Translations under genes and position numbers: made by a program | Part shown: piece by piece, positions 44,464-53,349 of the stretch | Position numbering within the stretch: the stretch's first letter is position 1 | Layout: every line of letters starts with the position of its first letter | Origin: Lachnospiraceae bacterium | GTDB lineage: Bacteria; Bacillota_A; Clostridia; Lachnospirales; Lachnospiraceae | Reading direction: 5' to 3' | DNA length: 64,000 bases | NCBI GenBank assembly: GCA_028694115.1 | Contig: JAQUUB010000011.1 | Span: 1-64,000, forward strand | Notes under the pieces: model-generated | Database searches by the model: none | What the model was told of the DNA's origin: nothing | The model's input: only the letters and a program-made list of their open reading frames with translations

Positions 44464-46785
44464 ATGGAAGAAATTAAGATTCAAGGGGCACGAATCCACA
44501 ATCTAAAAAACATCAATCTAACAATTCCAAAACATCAATTAGTGGTTATTACCGGTATCAGCGGTTCCGGTAAATCCAGTCTTGCATTTGATATCCTATT
44601 TGAAGAAGGTAAAAACCAGTATTTAAGGTCAATTGGCATTTTGACTTTACTTGATAACGAGGATCGGTTTGATACAATAGAAGGTATCGGTCCAACGGTA
44701 TCAGTACGCCAGAATACCATAAGGCAGAGCAATCCCCGTTCTACGGTTGGGACTAAAACCGGGATTCTAAATCAGTTGGCGTTCGTTTTTGCCAGTGACG
44801 GAAAATTAAAAGAGCATAGGGAACATCTATCTCCTAGCTTCTTTCTCTACACAACGGCTGATGGTATGTGTATTAGCTGCCAAGGAAGAGGCTTTTATTA
44901 TGATGTTAATCTGGAACAGTTAATTCCAAATAAAACAACATCCCTTTCTGAGGTCTATGGGAGACTACGGGTAACAGCTGGTTTCTTACGGATTCTAGAG
45001 AAGAAGTACGGCATGTATTTTGATACCCCATTCTGGGAACTGCCAGAAGATATTCGAGAGGAAGTCGTTTATGGAACCTATGACAATGGGAAGCAAAGCT
45101 ACTGTCTGGAGCGAATATTAAGGAATGCCTATGAAAAAGGTGAGGATGTGGAGGAAGTCTACGTGAAGGCTATCTGCTCAGAGTGCCATGGGGAAAGGGT
45201 CAGTGATGATGCAAGAGAAGTTTTTCTGCATGGAAAGCGGATTGGTGAACTGGGACAGCTGACACTGGCAGGTCTTCTTGAGTTCCTAGAGGAAATAGCA
45301 GATGAAGAATTATCCCAGTTTAGTAGAAATGTAATAAAAAATATGAAGCAGAAATTAAAGCATCTGATTAAGTTTCGCTTAGGACATTTGACACTTTACC
45401 GTGAGCTGTCTTCGTTAAGTGGTGGAGAGGTACAGCGAATTTTTCTTCATCTTCATTTGGAGTCCGGACTTGATTCTCTGATCTATGTTTTTGACGAGCC
45501 AATGGGAGGATTGCACCCATCAGAAAAGCAGAGCGTGATGGAAGCGGTAAAGAAATTGAGGAATCTCGGGAATACGGTCATTGTAGTAGAGCATGATAAA
45601 GAGATGATCTGTCAAGCAGACCATATTATTGAGATTGGTCCTAAGGCAGGGGTAGAAGGAGGAAGGGTGGTCTACCAGGGTGATTATAAAGGATATCTGA
45701 GAGAAAACACACTGCTAAATCAGTATCTTTCCGGGAAATGTACCATGCCTGAACGTAAAGTAAGAAAACATACCTTTGATAAAGACGACAGCCTCATCCT
45801 AACACATGCAAATACTCACTATTTAAAGGATTTATCCGTAGTATTTCCTCTTCATTGCATGGTTGGGATTGCTGGGTTATCTGGTAGTGGTAAGAGTTCT
45901 TTGATAGAGGAAACGTTACTGAAACGCCTTGCTAGTGCATGCAACTTAGGTGTTGCAAGCAATTATGCAATTGCTGGAAAATGTGGTTATGAGGATTTGA
46001 TAGAAGGAGCAGAAAGGATCAGCGGCTATGCTAAGATATCACAGGAACCTATTGGAAGAAGCACCAGTTCTACGCCTGCTTCCTATATAGGAATCTGGGA
46101 TAAAATTCGGGAACTTTTCGCACAACAACCCGAAGCAAAAATTAGAAATATGGTGGCTGGATATTTTTCATTTTGTTCAAAAGGAGCATGTCAAAATTGC
46201 GGCGGAAGTGGCCATGAAAGAATCTTTCTAACTGCTGATTTCTCTGTAGATAAGCAGTGTCCGGTGTGTTATGGTAAGCGGTTTCATGAGAAAAGTCTTT
46301 CCATAAAATATAAAAATAAAACCATTTCTGATGTATTAAGAATGAGTATTGCAGAGGCTTGCGTATTCTTTGCAGATCAGAACAGTATTGTAAAGCCCCT
46401 ACGTATCCTGGAGCGGATGGGCATGGGGTATTTAACACTTGGTCAGCCTACTTCTTCTTTAAGTGGTGGTGAGGCGCAAAGAGTGAAACTTGGTAAAGAG
46501 CTAGGTCATCATGTAAAAGACAATATGCTCTATGTGCTAGATGAACCCACGACTGGACTTAGCATGTATGATACAGCATTGCTATTAAAATTGTTAGATG
46601 AGCTGATTGTTAGTGGCAATTCAGTAATTATCATTGAACATAACGTAGAGGTCTTAAAGAACTGCGATTACATAATTGAACTTGGTCCGGAAGGTGGGGA
46701 CAAGGGCGGTGAAATTATTGCAAGAGGAACACCAGAGCAACTCATAGACAATCCAAAATCCAAGACGGGGAGGTACCTAAAATGA
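44464..46785 (+). CDS. Short UvrA-like ABC ATPase (excinuclease A paralog)
   Basis: 773 residues against about 940 for UvrA. Walker A motifs are GISGSGKSS and GLSGSGKSS; signatures are LSGGEVQRI and LSGGEAQRV; Walker B regions are YVFDEPMGGLH and YVLDEPTTGLS. Zinc modules CISCQGRGF/CSECHGE and CQNCGGSGH/CPVCYGKRF are present. The shortening fits loss of the UvrB-binding insert, as in class II/III UvrA proteins, some of which (DrrC of Streptomyces) are linked to DNA-binding drug resistance. It follows a drug-type AraC/GyrI regulator, so a protective role is a reasonable inference. Its last four bases overlap the next gene. Confidence 0.88.
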   Translation: MEEIKIQGARIHNLKNINLTIPKHQLVVITGISGSGKSSLAFDILFEEGKNQYLRSIGILTLLDNEDRFDTIEGIGPTVSVRQNTIRQSNPRSTVGTKTGILNQLAFVFASDGKLKEHREHLSPSFFLYTTADGMCISCQGRGFYYDVNLEQLIPNKTTSLSEVYGRLRVTAGFLRILEKKYGMYFDTPFWELPEDIREEVVYGTYDNGKQSYCLERILRNAYEKGEDVEEVYVKAICSECHGERVSDDAREVFLHGKRIGELGQLTLAGLLEFLEEIADEELSQFSRNVIKNMKQKLKHLIKFRLGHLTLYRELSSLSGGEVQRIFLHLHLESGLDSLIYVFDEPMGGLHPSEKQSVMEAVKKLRNLGNTVIVVEHDKEMICQADHIIEIGPKAGVEGGRVVYQGDYKGYLRENTLLNQYLSGKCTMPERKVRKHTFDKDDSLILTHANTHYLKDLSVVFPLHCMVGIAGLSGSGKSSLIEETLLKRLASACNLGVASNYAIAGKCGYEDLIEGAERISGYAKISQEPIGRSTSSTPASYIGIWDKIRELFAQQPEAKIRNMVAGYFSFCSKGACQNCGGSGHERIFLTADFSVDKQCPVCYGKRFHEKSLSIKYKNKTISDVLRMSIAEACVFFADQNSIVKPLRILERMGMGYLTLGQPTSSLSGGEAQRVKLGKELGHHVKDNMLYVLDEPTTGLSMYDTALLLKLLDELIVSGNSVIIIEHNVEVLKNCDYIIELGPEGGDKGGEIIARGTPEQLIDNPKSKTGRYLK

Positions 46786-47747
46786 CCTTAAAAACAAAGA
46801 TGGAAAGGGTAATCAATAGTAGTTATAAAAATATAGGAGGCATAGTTGTAAATAGGAGTGGTGAAACAATTTATGAAAACTATTTTAATGGGTGTGGCGA
46901 TACTAACACTTTTCATGTTTTTTCGGTAACCAAAAGTATCATATCCATATTGATTGGGATTGCAATAGATAAGGGAGATATCAAAAGTATTAATCAGAGA
47001 GTACTTGATTTTTTCCCGGAGTATCCCGTAAAAAGAGGGGAAGAAACAATCCAAAATATTACTCTTAAGGATATGATGACAATGACAGCTCCGTATAAAT
47101 ATAAATCAGAGCCGTATGCAAAGTTTTTTGCAAGTGATAACTGGGTAAAAGCTGCACTTGATTTATTAGGAGGTAATGGGCAGATAGGGGAATTTAGATA
47201 TACTCCGGTGATAGGACCAGATATTTTTTCGGGAATTCTAGTAAAAGTGACTGGTCAATCTGTTCTTGAATTTGCAATAGAAAATTTATTCGAGCCGTTA
47301 GAAATTAAAGTTGGCCGAAACATCATTTTTCACAGTGAAGAAGAACAACGTGCATTTTACAAAGCTAGAAATATCAGTGGCTGGGTTGCTGACCCATCCG
47401 GAGTAAATACAGCAGGGTGGGGGTTAAACCTGACAGCAATTGATCTGGCAAAGATCGGTCAACTGTACTTGAATGGAGGAATATGGAAAGAAAAACAGAT
47501 TATATCAACCAAATGGATTAATGAGAGCACAAAGGAACATAGTCGATGGGGCGAGCAATCCTATGGTTATCTGTGGTGGGTGATTGATGAGAAAGAACAT
47601 GCTTATGCAGCCATGGGAGATGGAGGGAATGTGATCTATATCAATACAAAGAAAGAGCTGGTAGTTTCGATTGCTTCTCTTTTTGTGCCACATGCAAAGG
47701 ATAGAATAAAGCTGATTAAAGAGTATATGGAATTATTATTTACTTAA
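46782..47747 (+). CDS. Serine hydrolase of the beta-lactamase/class C penicillin-binding fold
   Basis: 321 residues, no signal peptide. The catalytic motif is Ser48-Val-Thr-Lys51 in FSVTKSIISILIGIA; QSYGYLWWVID resembles the second conserved block. AMGDGGNVIYIN is in place of the KTG box region. The family holds esterases, DD-peptidases and amidases, and the cytoplasmic location argues against a beta-lactamase. Its ATG overlaps the UvrA-like stop by 4 bases (ATGA), so the two are translationally coupled. Confidence 0.85.
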   Translation: MTLKTKMERVINSSYKNIGGIVVNRSGETIYENYFNGCGDTNTFHVFSVTKSIISILIGIAIDKGDIKSINQRVLDFFPEYPVKRGEETIQNITLKDMMTMTAPYKYKSEPYAKFFASDNWVKAALDLLGGNGQIGEFRYTPVIGPDIFSGILVKVTGQSVLEFAIENLFEPLEIKVGRNIIFHSEEEQRAFYKARNISGWVADPSGVNTAGWGLNLTAIDLAKIGQLYLNGGIWKEKQIISTKWINESTKEHSRWGEQSYGYLWWVIDEKEHAYAAMGDGGNVIYINTKKELVVSIASLFVPHAKDRIKLIKEYMELLFT

Positions 47748-47771
47748 AAAATGCAAAATTACTTAAAAAGA

Positions 47772-47800
47772 TTGCAAATGTGATAGCTAGAAACTATAAT
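47772..47800 (+). promoter_or_regulatory. Promoter of the second LacI-family regulator
   Basis: TTGCAA at 47772-47777 and a perfect TATAAT at 47795-47800 are spaced 17 bp, 40 bases before the start codon. Confidence 0.65.
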
Positions 47801-47840
47801 AAACCCATGATAAGGCACAAAAGTGAGAGGGGTTAGGGCT

Positions 47841-48848
47841 ATGGCAAAGAATATTACAATGAAAGATATTGCGGACAAGCTAGGAGTCAGTACTGTCACA
47901 GTTTCAAAAGCATTGACCAATCGAGAAGGTGTTAGTGATGAAGTTCGAGAAAAAGTAAAAGCAAAAGCAGAAGAAATGAGATATCGTTATAATTCTGCTG
48001 CAAAAGCGATGAAGGAAGGAAACAATGGCAATATAGGTATTTTGATTGCAAACCGCTTTTTTGAAGATAATTCCTTTTATAATAATTTATATCGTAATAT
48101 AATTTTAAAATTAACTGATACTAGTTTTTTTGGGCTTTTGGAAATTATTTCACAAGAACAGGAAGAACAAGTCAGAATGCCTAATGTAATTACGAATGGT
48201 AAAATTGATGGATTAATCATCATGGGTCAAGTGAGTACAGAGTATCTGGAAGAGATAAAAAAAACGGAAATTCCATTTGTGTTTCTTGACTTCTACACAG
48301 AGTTAGAAGAAGTTGAAAGTGTTAATAGTGATAATATATATGGGAGTTATCGATTGACAAACTATCTTGTGCAAATGGGTCATAGAGAAATTGCATTTAT
48401 CGGTAATATCAATGCAACAAGTAGTATTATGGATCGTTATCTTGGTTGCTTGAAAAGCCAGTTACAGCATGGACTGCCACATCCACCAGAATGGCTGATT
48501 AGTGATAGAGATGATAAAGGTAAATTTTTGGAGTATCAACTGCCAGAACATATGCCTACAGCATTTGTTTGTAATTGTGACCAGGTAGCATATCAATTAA
48601 TAAATAATCTAAAGTCTTTGGGATACCGCGTGCCACAAGATATTTCAGTAGTCGGCTTTGACGACTATATTTATGCAACACTTGCAGATCCTCAGTTAAC
48701 AACATTTCGAGTGGATATGGGTCAAATGGCATCAGCATCTGTTTTAGCAATCATAAAAAAAATTAGAAATCATAAATATGTGATTGGAAGAAAAGTAATT
48801 GGTGGAGATGTTATTGTACGTGATTCGGTGGCTAAAAGAAGTGAATAG
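47841..48848 (+). CDS. LacI-family transcriptional repressor, mannooligosaccharide-type locus
   Basis: 335 residues from ATG 47841; a GTG at 47823 in frame overlaps the purine-rich ribosome site. The helix-turn-helix is MKDIADKLGVSTVTVSKALTNREGVSDEVREK. The effector domain has GILIANRFFEDNSFY, KIDGLIIMGQVS, IPFVFLDFYTE and SVVGFDDYIYATL. It precedes, in the same direction, the importer operon whose promoter carries a 20-bp palindrome, its likely operator. A terminator separates the two units. Confidence 0.92.
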   Translation: MAKNITMKDIADKLGVSTVTVSKALTNREGVSDEVREKVKAKAEEMRYRYNSAAKAMKEGNNGNIGILIANRFFEDNSFYNNLYRNIILKLTDTSFFGLLEIISQEQEEQVRMPNVITNGKIDGLIIMGQVSTEYLEEIKKTEIPFVFLDFYTELEEVESVNSDNIYGSYRLTNYLVQMGHREIAFIGNINATSSIMDRYLGCLKSQLQHGLPHPPEWLISDRDDKGKFLEYQLPEHMPTAFVCNCDQVAYQLINNLKSLGYRVPQDISVVGFDDYIYATLADPQLTTFRVDMGQMASASVLAIIKKIRNHKYVIGRKVIGGDVIVRDSVAKRSE

Positions 48849-48907
48849 AAGAGTTAATTTATTCTGTTTTAACAACACAATTTTGTAACTTAATATATAA
48901 TTAATTT

Positions 48908-48944
48908 AAGTGATTCGTCAACCTAACGAATCACTTTTTTTCTT
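48908..48944 (+). terminator. Rho-independent terminator of the LacI gene
   Basis: AAGTGATTCG at 48908-48917 pairs perfectly with CGAATCACTT at 48927-48936, followed by a T-rich tract. Confidence 0.88.
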
Positions 48945-49021
48945 TTTAAACAAGAAATTAGGTTTTTGTTATGGAAATACGAGGTATAAAATATACAAAT
49001 TGACGAAAAAACAAAAAGCAA

Positions 49022-49050
49022 TTGACTTTAACTTCATCAAAAAGTATAAT
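49022..49050 (+). promoter_or_regulatory. Promoter of the mannooligosaccharide-type operon
   Basis: TTGACT at 49022-49027 and TATAAT at 49045-49050 are exactly 17 bp apart, upstream of the binding-protein gene at 49103. Confidence 0.78.
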
Positions 49051-49054
49051 AAAA

Positions 49055-49074
49055 TTAAGTTAACGATAACTTAA
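49055..49074. promoter_or_regulatory. LacI-type operator palindrome
   Basis: TTAAGTTAACGATAACTTAA at 49055-49074 has perfect 8-bp arms around ACGA. It starts five bases after the -10, covering the transcription start, where a LacI-family repressor blocks initiation. The LacI gene directly upstream is the natural partner. Confidence 0.7.
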
Positions 49075-49102
49075 AACTTAACAACAAAATGGAGGATATG
49101 AA

Positions 49103-50485
49103 ATGAAAAGGAGAGTTGTATCAACAGTATTATGTGTTGCAATGGTAGCATCTATGGTAGTAGGATGTGGAGACACAAAAGAAACCGAAGTTGCAGCAAC
49201 AACTAGCGAAGAAACAAAAGAAGTATCTGCTGATGAAGAAGTGTCTACTGATGAAGCGGTAGCCGAAGAAAAAGTAGCGGCAGAGGATATCACAGGGGAA
49301 ATTAATGTAATTACTCACAGAACAGATTTAGTTGATACTAAGTTTGCAGAATATAAAGCAGCATTCGAAGCCAAATATCCTGGAACTACAGTAAACTTTG
49401 AGTCAATTACTGATTATGAAACCGACATGGGAATTCGTATGCAGACAACAGAATATGGTGATGTATTATCACTTCCTAACTCAATTCAAAATTCAGATTT
49501 TGCAAATTATTTTGAGCCAATGGGAACAGTAGACGAATTAATGGTTAAATACAAAGAAGACTTTTTATATGCAAAACAATTTGAAGGTACTGTTTACGGT
49601 TTAGCTTCTACTATTAACTGCCAAGGTATGGTTTATAATAAGAAAGTATTTGCAGATGCTGGAATTACAGAAATGCCAAAAACTTCAGAAGAATTCCTTG
49701 CAGTATTACAAAAAATCAAAGATAACACAGATGCAATTCCTTATTATACAAATTTTGCATCTGGATGGCCTCTTACACAGTGGCAAGACCAATGTTGGGG
49801 TTCTGTAACAGGTGATCCTGAATACCACAACAATACAATGCCAAGAGAAGAAAACCCATTCAGTGAAGGGAAGTCAAACTATGTAGTACATAAATTATTA
49901 TTTGACATCGTTCAAAATGGATTATGCGAAGAGGATCCTGTAACATCGGATTGGGAAAAATGTAAAGCAATGATTAACAATGGTGAAATTGGTGTTATGG
50001 ATTTAGGTTCATGGGCTATTGTTCAGATGCAAGCAGCAGGAGAAAATCCTGATAATATCGGCTATATGCCTTTCCCGAGTAACATTGATGGAAAACAATA
50101 CTCAACAGCAGGAGCAGATTATTGTTACGCAATAAATAAAAATAGTGATAACAAAGCAACAGCTCGCGCTTGGGTTAATTTTATGATTGATGAATCGGGA
50201 TTTGCATCTAGCGAAGGCGGAATTTCGTTATTGATTGATAGTGAATTACCCGATACATTAAAAGATTTTACAGGAGTTGAATTTGTTGTTGATGCTCCAG
50301 CAACACCTGAAAATGATGGTTTGTTTGATTTGTTAAGCAATGAATCAGAAATCGTATTATATGGTGATACAGAAAAAATAAGAATCGTTGAAGCAGCACT
50401 TGGTACTTCGGGAGAAACTTTTGAAGAAATCATGGATGATTGGAACGAAAGATGGACAGTGGCACAACAAGAAAACATCAAATAA
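49103..50485 (+). CDS. Sugar-binding lipoprotein, solute-binding family 1
   Basis: 460 residues. The leader MKRRVVSTVLCVAMVASM ends in lipobox VVGC, followed by an acidic linker to about 68. The mature domain is SBP_bac_1: EINVITHRTDLVDTKFAEYKAAFEAKYPGTTV, GDVLSLPNSI, VYGLASTINCQGMVYNKKVF, and an SWAIVQMQAAGEN region. It captures an oligosaccharide for the MalF/MalG-type permeases that follow; the GH130 gene suggests a beta-mannooligosaccharide. GGAGG lies before ATG 49103. Confidence 0.93.
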   Translation: MKRRVVSTVLCVAMVASMVVGCGDTKETEVAATTSEETKEVSADEEVSTDEAVAEEKVAAEDITGEINVITHRTDLVDTKFAEYKAAFEAKYPGTTVNFESITDYETDMGIRMQTTEYGDVLSLPNSIQNSDFANYFEPMGTVDELMVKYKEDFLYAKQFEGTVYGLASTINCQGMVYNKKVFADAGITEMPKTSEEFLAVLQKIKDNTDAIPYYTNFASGWPLTQWQDQCWGSVTGDPEYHNNTMPREENPFSEGKSNYVVHKLLFDIVQNGLCEEDPVTSDWEKCKAMINNGEIGVMDLGSWAIVQMQAAGENPDNIGYMPFPSNIDGKQYSTAGADYCYAINKNSDNKATARAWVNFMIDESGFASSEGGISLLIDSELPDTLKDFTGVEFVVDAPATPENDGLFDLLSNESEIVLYGDTEKIRIVEAALGTSGETFEEIMDDWNERWTVAQQENIK

Positions 50486-50505
50486 TTGTTCGAGGATAAA
50501 TTGTT

Positions 50506-50537
50506 GCCGCCTCAATAAAAATGAGGCGGCGCTTTTT
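50506..50537 (+). terminator. Attenuating hairpin between binding-protein and permease genes
   Basis: GCCGCCTCA at 50506-50514 pairs perfectly with TGAGGCGGC at 50522-50530, and GCTTTTT follows. It probably terminates part of the transcription, keeping binding protein in excess. Confidence 0.75.
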
Positions 50538-50565
50538 ATAAACGCAATTAGAAAGGAAGGATAAA

Positions 50566-51459
50566 ATGCCTTTTAGTGAAAGAATAAGAACAAGAAAATT
50601 TCAACAAAAACTAATTATAGGTACTTTTTTATGTGTACCCATGTTTCTATTGATTATTTTTACTTATTTGCCGTTTGCAGATATGGTTCGTTACAGTTTT
50701 TATAAGTGGAATGGAACAAGTCCTAATATGAAATTTGTGGGACTAAAAAATTATATAGAGATTTTTGGAAAAAAAGAATATTTTACAGTATTTAAAACAA
50801 GTATGTATTATTTAGTTGGATCAATCGTGCAGATTGCAGTGGCTCTCTATTTTGCAACTGTACTTAATTATAAAATCAGATTTAAGAATTTTTTCAAAGG
50901 CACTATTTTTTTCCCATATTTAATAAATGGTGTGGCAATTGGATTTATCTTTATGTATTTTTTTCGTGGTATGGGAACTTTGGATACCATGTTAGTTGCA
51001 TTGGGATTCCCACAAGACAAATTACCATTATGGTTAGGAAATCCGAAAATTATAAACATCTCACTTGCTTCTGTTTCAGTATGGAGATATTTAGGACAGA
51101 ATATGATTATGTTTGCAGGAGCAATTCAGTCGGTAAATAGTGATTTGTATGAAGCGGCTTCTATTGATGGAGCAAATAAGTGGATGCAATTCCGTTATAT
51201 TATTTTCCCAAGTATTAAGACCATTATCAGCTTGAATTTAATTTTAGCAGTAAAAGGTGCGATATCAGTGTTTGAAATTCCTAAAATTATGACAAATAGC
51301 AGTAATGGTTCTGCTACCTTTGTTACCAAAACGTTAGATACTGCTTTTGAGGTTCATAAAGTCGGTCTTGCGTCTGCAATGGGACTTGTATTATTAGGGA
51401 TTATTATGTTAGTAACAGTTATTCAGAAGAAATATTTTGAAGGAACGGAGGAAGCATAG
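50566..51459 (+). CDS. Carbohydrate ABC permease, MalF/UgpA type
   Basis: 297 residues, six membrane segments. The EAA loop that contacts the ATPase is EAASIDGANKWMQFRYIIFPS near residue 197. It pairs with the MalG-type permease downstream. No ATPase gene is in the operon, so a shared MsmX-type ATPase elsewhere must energise it, which is usual for this class in Firmicutes. AAGGAAGG precedes ATG 50566. Confidence 0.93.
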   Translation: MPFSERIRTRKFQQKLIIGTFLCVPMFLLIIFTYLPFADMVRYSFYKWNGTSPNMKFVGLKNYIEIFGKKEYFTVFKTSMYYLVGSIVQIAVALYFATVLNYKIRFKNFFKGTIFFPYLINGVAIGFIFMYFFRGMGTLDTMLVALGFPQDKLPLWLGNPKIINISLASVSVWRYLGQNMIMFAGAIQSVNSDLYEAASIDGANKWMQFRYIIFPSIKTIISLNLILAVKGAISVFEIPKIMTNSSNGSATFVTKTLDTAFEVHKVGLASAMGLVLLGIIMLVTVIQKKYFEGTEEA

Positions 51460-51460
51460 A

Positions 51461-52300
51461 ATGAAAAAAGAAAAAAATTTTAGCTTTAGTAAATTATTAA
51501 TTTATCTCTCATTGTGTGGAGCTGCACTTGTTTCGATGATTCCAATTCTAGTAGTTTTTATTGGTTCGTTAAAAACAAACGATGAATTAATGAATACAGG
51601 GGTACTTGAGCTTCCACGAAATCCACTGAATTTTAGCAATTATGTTACGGCGTTTATTGATGGAAAAATGCTTCTTGGTTTTGCAAATACGTCCTTTATT
51701 CTTTTGTTTTCGATTGTAGCAACAATTTTAACAGGAACGATGACAGCTTATGTCTTGAATCGATTTAAGTTTAAGGGGAAAGGAATTATTGCATCACTAT
51801 TCTTGGTGGCATCTTTAGTACCAAGTATCACAATGCAAATGAGTACCTTTCAAATTATAGTAGGGATGCATTTATTTGATACCATTTGGTCAACGATTAT
51901 TTTATTTGCTGGAACTGATATTATTTCTATTTATATTTTTGTTCAGTTCTTAGAAAATATTTCGACTTCATTAGATGAAGCGGCAATTGTGGATGGTGCA
52001 TCTTATTTTACCGTTTTTAGTAAAATATTAATGCCTCTTTTAAAGCCTGCAATTGTAACTGTTTTAATTTTAAAAGGAGTAACTTTTTACAATGAATTTT
52101 ACACCCCATATCTTTATATGCCAAGTAATAAACTGGCAGTTATTTCAACAGCGTTGTTTCGATTTAAGGGACCTTATAATACAAGATGGGAAGTTATCTG
52201 TGCAGGTATTATTATAACGATGCTCCCAGCATTGATTGTATTTTTATTATTACAAAAAAGTATCTACAACGGACTCACAGCGGGTTCTATAAAAGAATAG
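51461..52300 (+). CDS. Carbohydrate ABC permease, MalG type
   Basis: 279 residues from ATG 51461, 9 bases after GGAGG; an in-frame ATG at 51437 would overlap the previous gene and has no site. Six membrane segments are present. The EAA loop reads EAAIVDGASYFTVFSKILMP near residue 178. It forms a heterodimer with the upstream permease. The GH130 gene starts 12 bases after its stop. Confidence 0.93.
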   Translation: MKKEKNFSFSKLLIYLSLCGAALVSMIPILVVFIGSLKTNDELMNTGVLELPRNPLNFSNYVTAFIDGKMLLGFANTSFILLFSIVATILTGTMTAYVLNRFKFKGKGIIASLFLVASLVPSITMQMSTFQIIVGMHLFDTIWSTIILFAGTDIISIYIFVQFLENISTSLDEAAIVDGASYFTVFSKILMPLLKPAIVTVLILKGVTFYNEFYTPYLYMPSNKLAVISTALFRFKGPYNTRWEVICAGIIITMLPALIVFLLLQKSIYNGLTAGSIKE

Positions 52301-52312
52301 AGGGAGAATATC

Positions 52313-53338
52313 ATGTCGAATGTAACATTTATAGCAGGACAAAGTTTGCCAAATATTCCATGGCAGGAAAAACCAGAAGGGCATGTGGGTGCACCGGTTT
52401 GGAAATATGATAAAAATCCAGTTATTGGACGAAATCCAGTAGAAGGTGTCGCAAGAATTTTTAATTCAGCAATTGTACCATATCAAGGAGAATTCATTGG
52501 CGTGTTCCGAGGAGAGCAAGTGAACGGAATTCCTTATATTTATCTTGGACATTCTAAAGACGCCATTGATTGGAAATTTGATACAGAAAAAATACAGTTT
52601 GTGAACGAAGCAGGAGAATCCTATCAACCAATTTATGCATATGATCCAAGGCTGGTGAAAGTGGAAGATGCTTACTATGTTATCTGGTGTGGTGATTTTT
52701 ATGGTGCTGCAATTGGACTTGCAAAAACAACAGATTTCAAGAAATTTGTACGTCTTGAAAATCCATTTATACCATTTAATCGAAATGCTGTTCTTTTCCC
52801 AAGAAAAATCAATGGGAATTATGTTATGTTTTCTAGACCTTCAGATAGCGGTCACACTCCTTTTGGAGATGTATTTATAAGCGAAAGTCCTGATTTAACT
52901 TATTGGGGTAAACATCGTCATGTGATGGGAAAAGGTGATGCATGGTGGGAATCGGTTAAAATTGGTGGTGGAGCCGCTCCGATTGAAACAAGTGAAGGTT
53001 GGCTGTTGTTTTATCATGGTGTTTCAGGAACATGTAATGGTTTTGTATATAGTATAGGTGGAGCAATTCTTGATATTGACAATCCTTCTATTGTGAAATA
53101 TCGTTGTGAAAATTTCCTATTAACTCCTGAAGAATGGTATGAAGAACGAGGATTTGTTCCTAATGTATGTTTCCCTTGCGCAACGTTAGAAGATAATGAT
53201 ACAGGAAGAATTGCTATTTATTATGGAGCTGCAGATACGTATGTAGCACTAGCATTTACACAGTTGAATGAAGTTGTTGATTATATTAAAAACAATTCTA
53301 AAATCAACAAAATGGATGAGGAAATAGGAATACGTTAG
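52313..53338 (+). CDS. Glycoside phosphorylase of family GH130 (mannooligosaccharide phosphorylase-like)
   Basis: 341 residues, no signal peptide. Five-bladed propeller motifs are NSAIVPYQGEFIGVFRGE, YAYDPRLVKVEDAYYVIWCG with likely catalytic Asp111, RNAVLFPRKINGNYVMFSRPSD and IGGGAAPIETSEGWLLFYHG. The arrangement is closest to GH130_2, enzymes that phosphorolyse beta-1,4-mannooligosaccharides, giving mannose 1-phosphate. It would act in the cytoplasm on the imported sugar, saving one ATP per bond. Other GH130 specificities (mannosyl-glucose or mannosyl-GlcNAc) are not excluded. Confidence 0.88.
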   Translation: MSNVTFIAGQSLPNIPWQEKPEGHVGAPVWKYDKNPVIGRNPVEGVARIFNSAIVPYQGEFIGVFRGEQVNGIPYIYLGHSKDAIDWKFDTEKIQFVNEAGESYQPIYAYDPRLVKVEDAYYVIWCGDFYGAAIGLAKTTDFKKFVRLENPFIPFNRNAVLFPRKINGNYVMFSRPSDSGHTPFGDVFISESPDLTYWGKHRHVMGKGDAWWESVKIGGGAAPIETSEGWLLFYHGVSGTCNGFVYSIGGAILDIDNPSIVKYRCENFLLTPEEWYEERGFVPNVCFPCATLEDNDTGRIAIYYGAADTYVALAFTQLNEVVDYIKNNSKINKMDEEIGIR

Positions 53339-53349
53339 GAGAAAATGAA

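Noticed and set aside
46782..47747. Secreted beta-lactamase
   Set aside because: The SxxK motif and fold fit, but there is no signal peptide and no KTG motif, so antibiotic hydrolysis outside the membrane is not supported.
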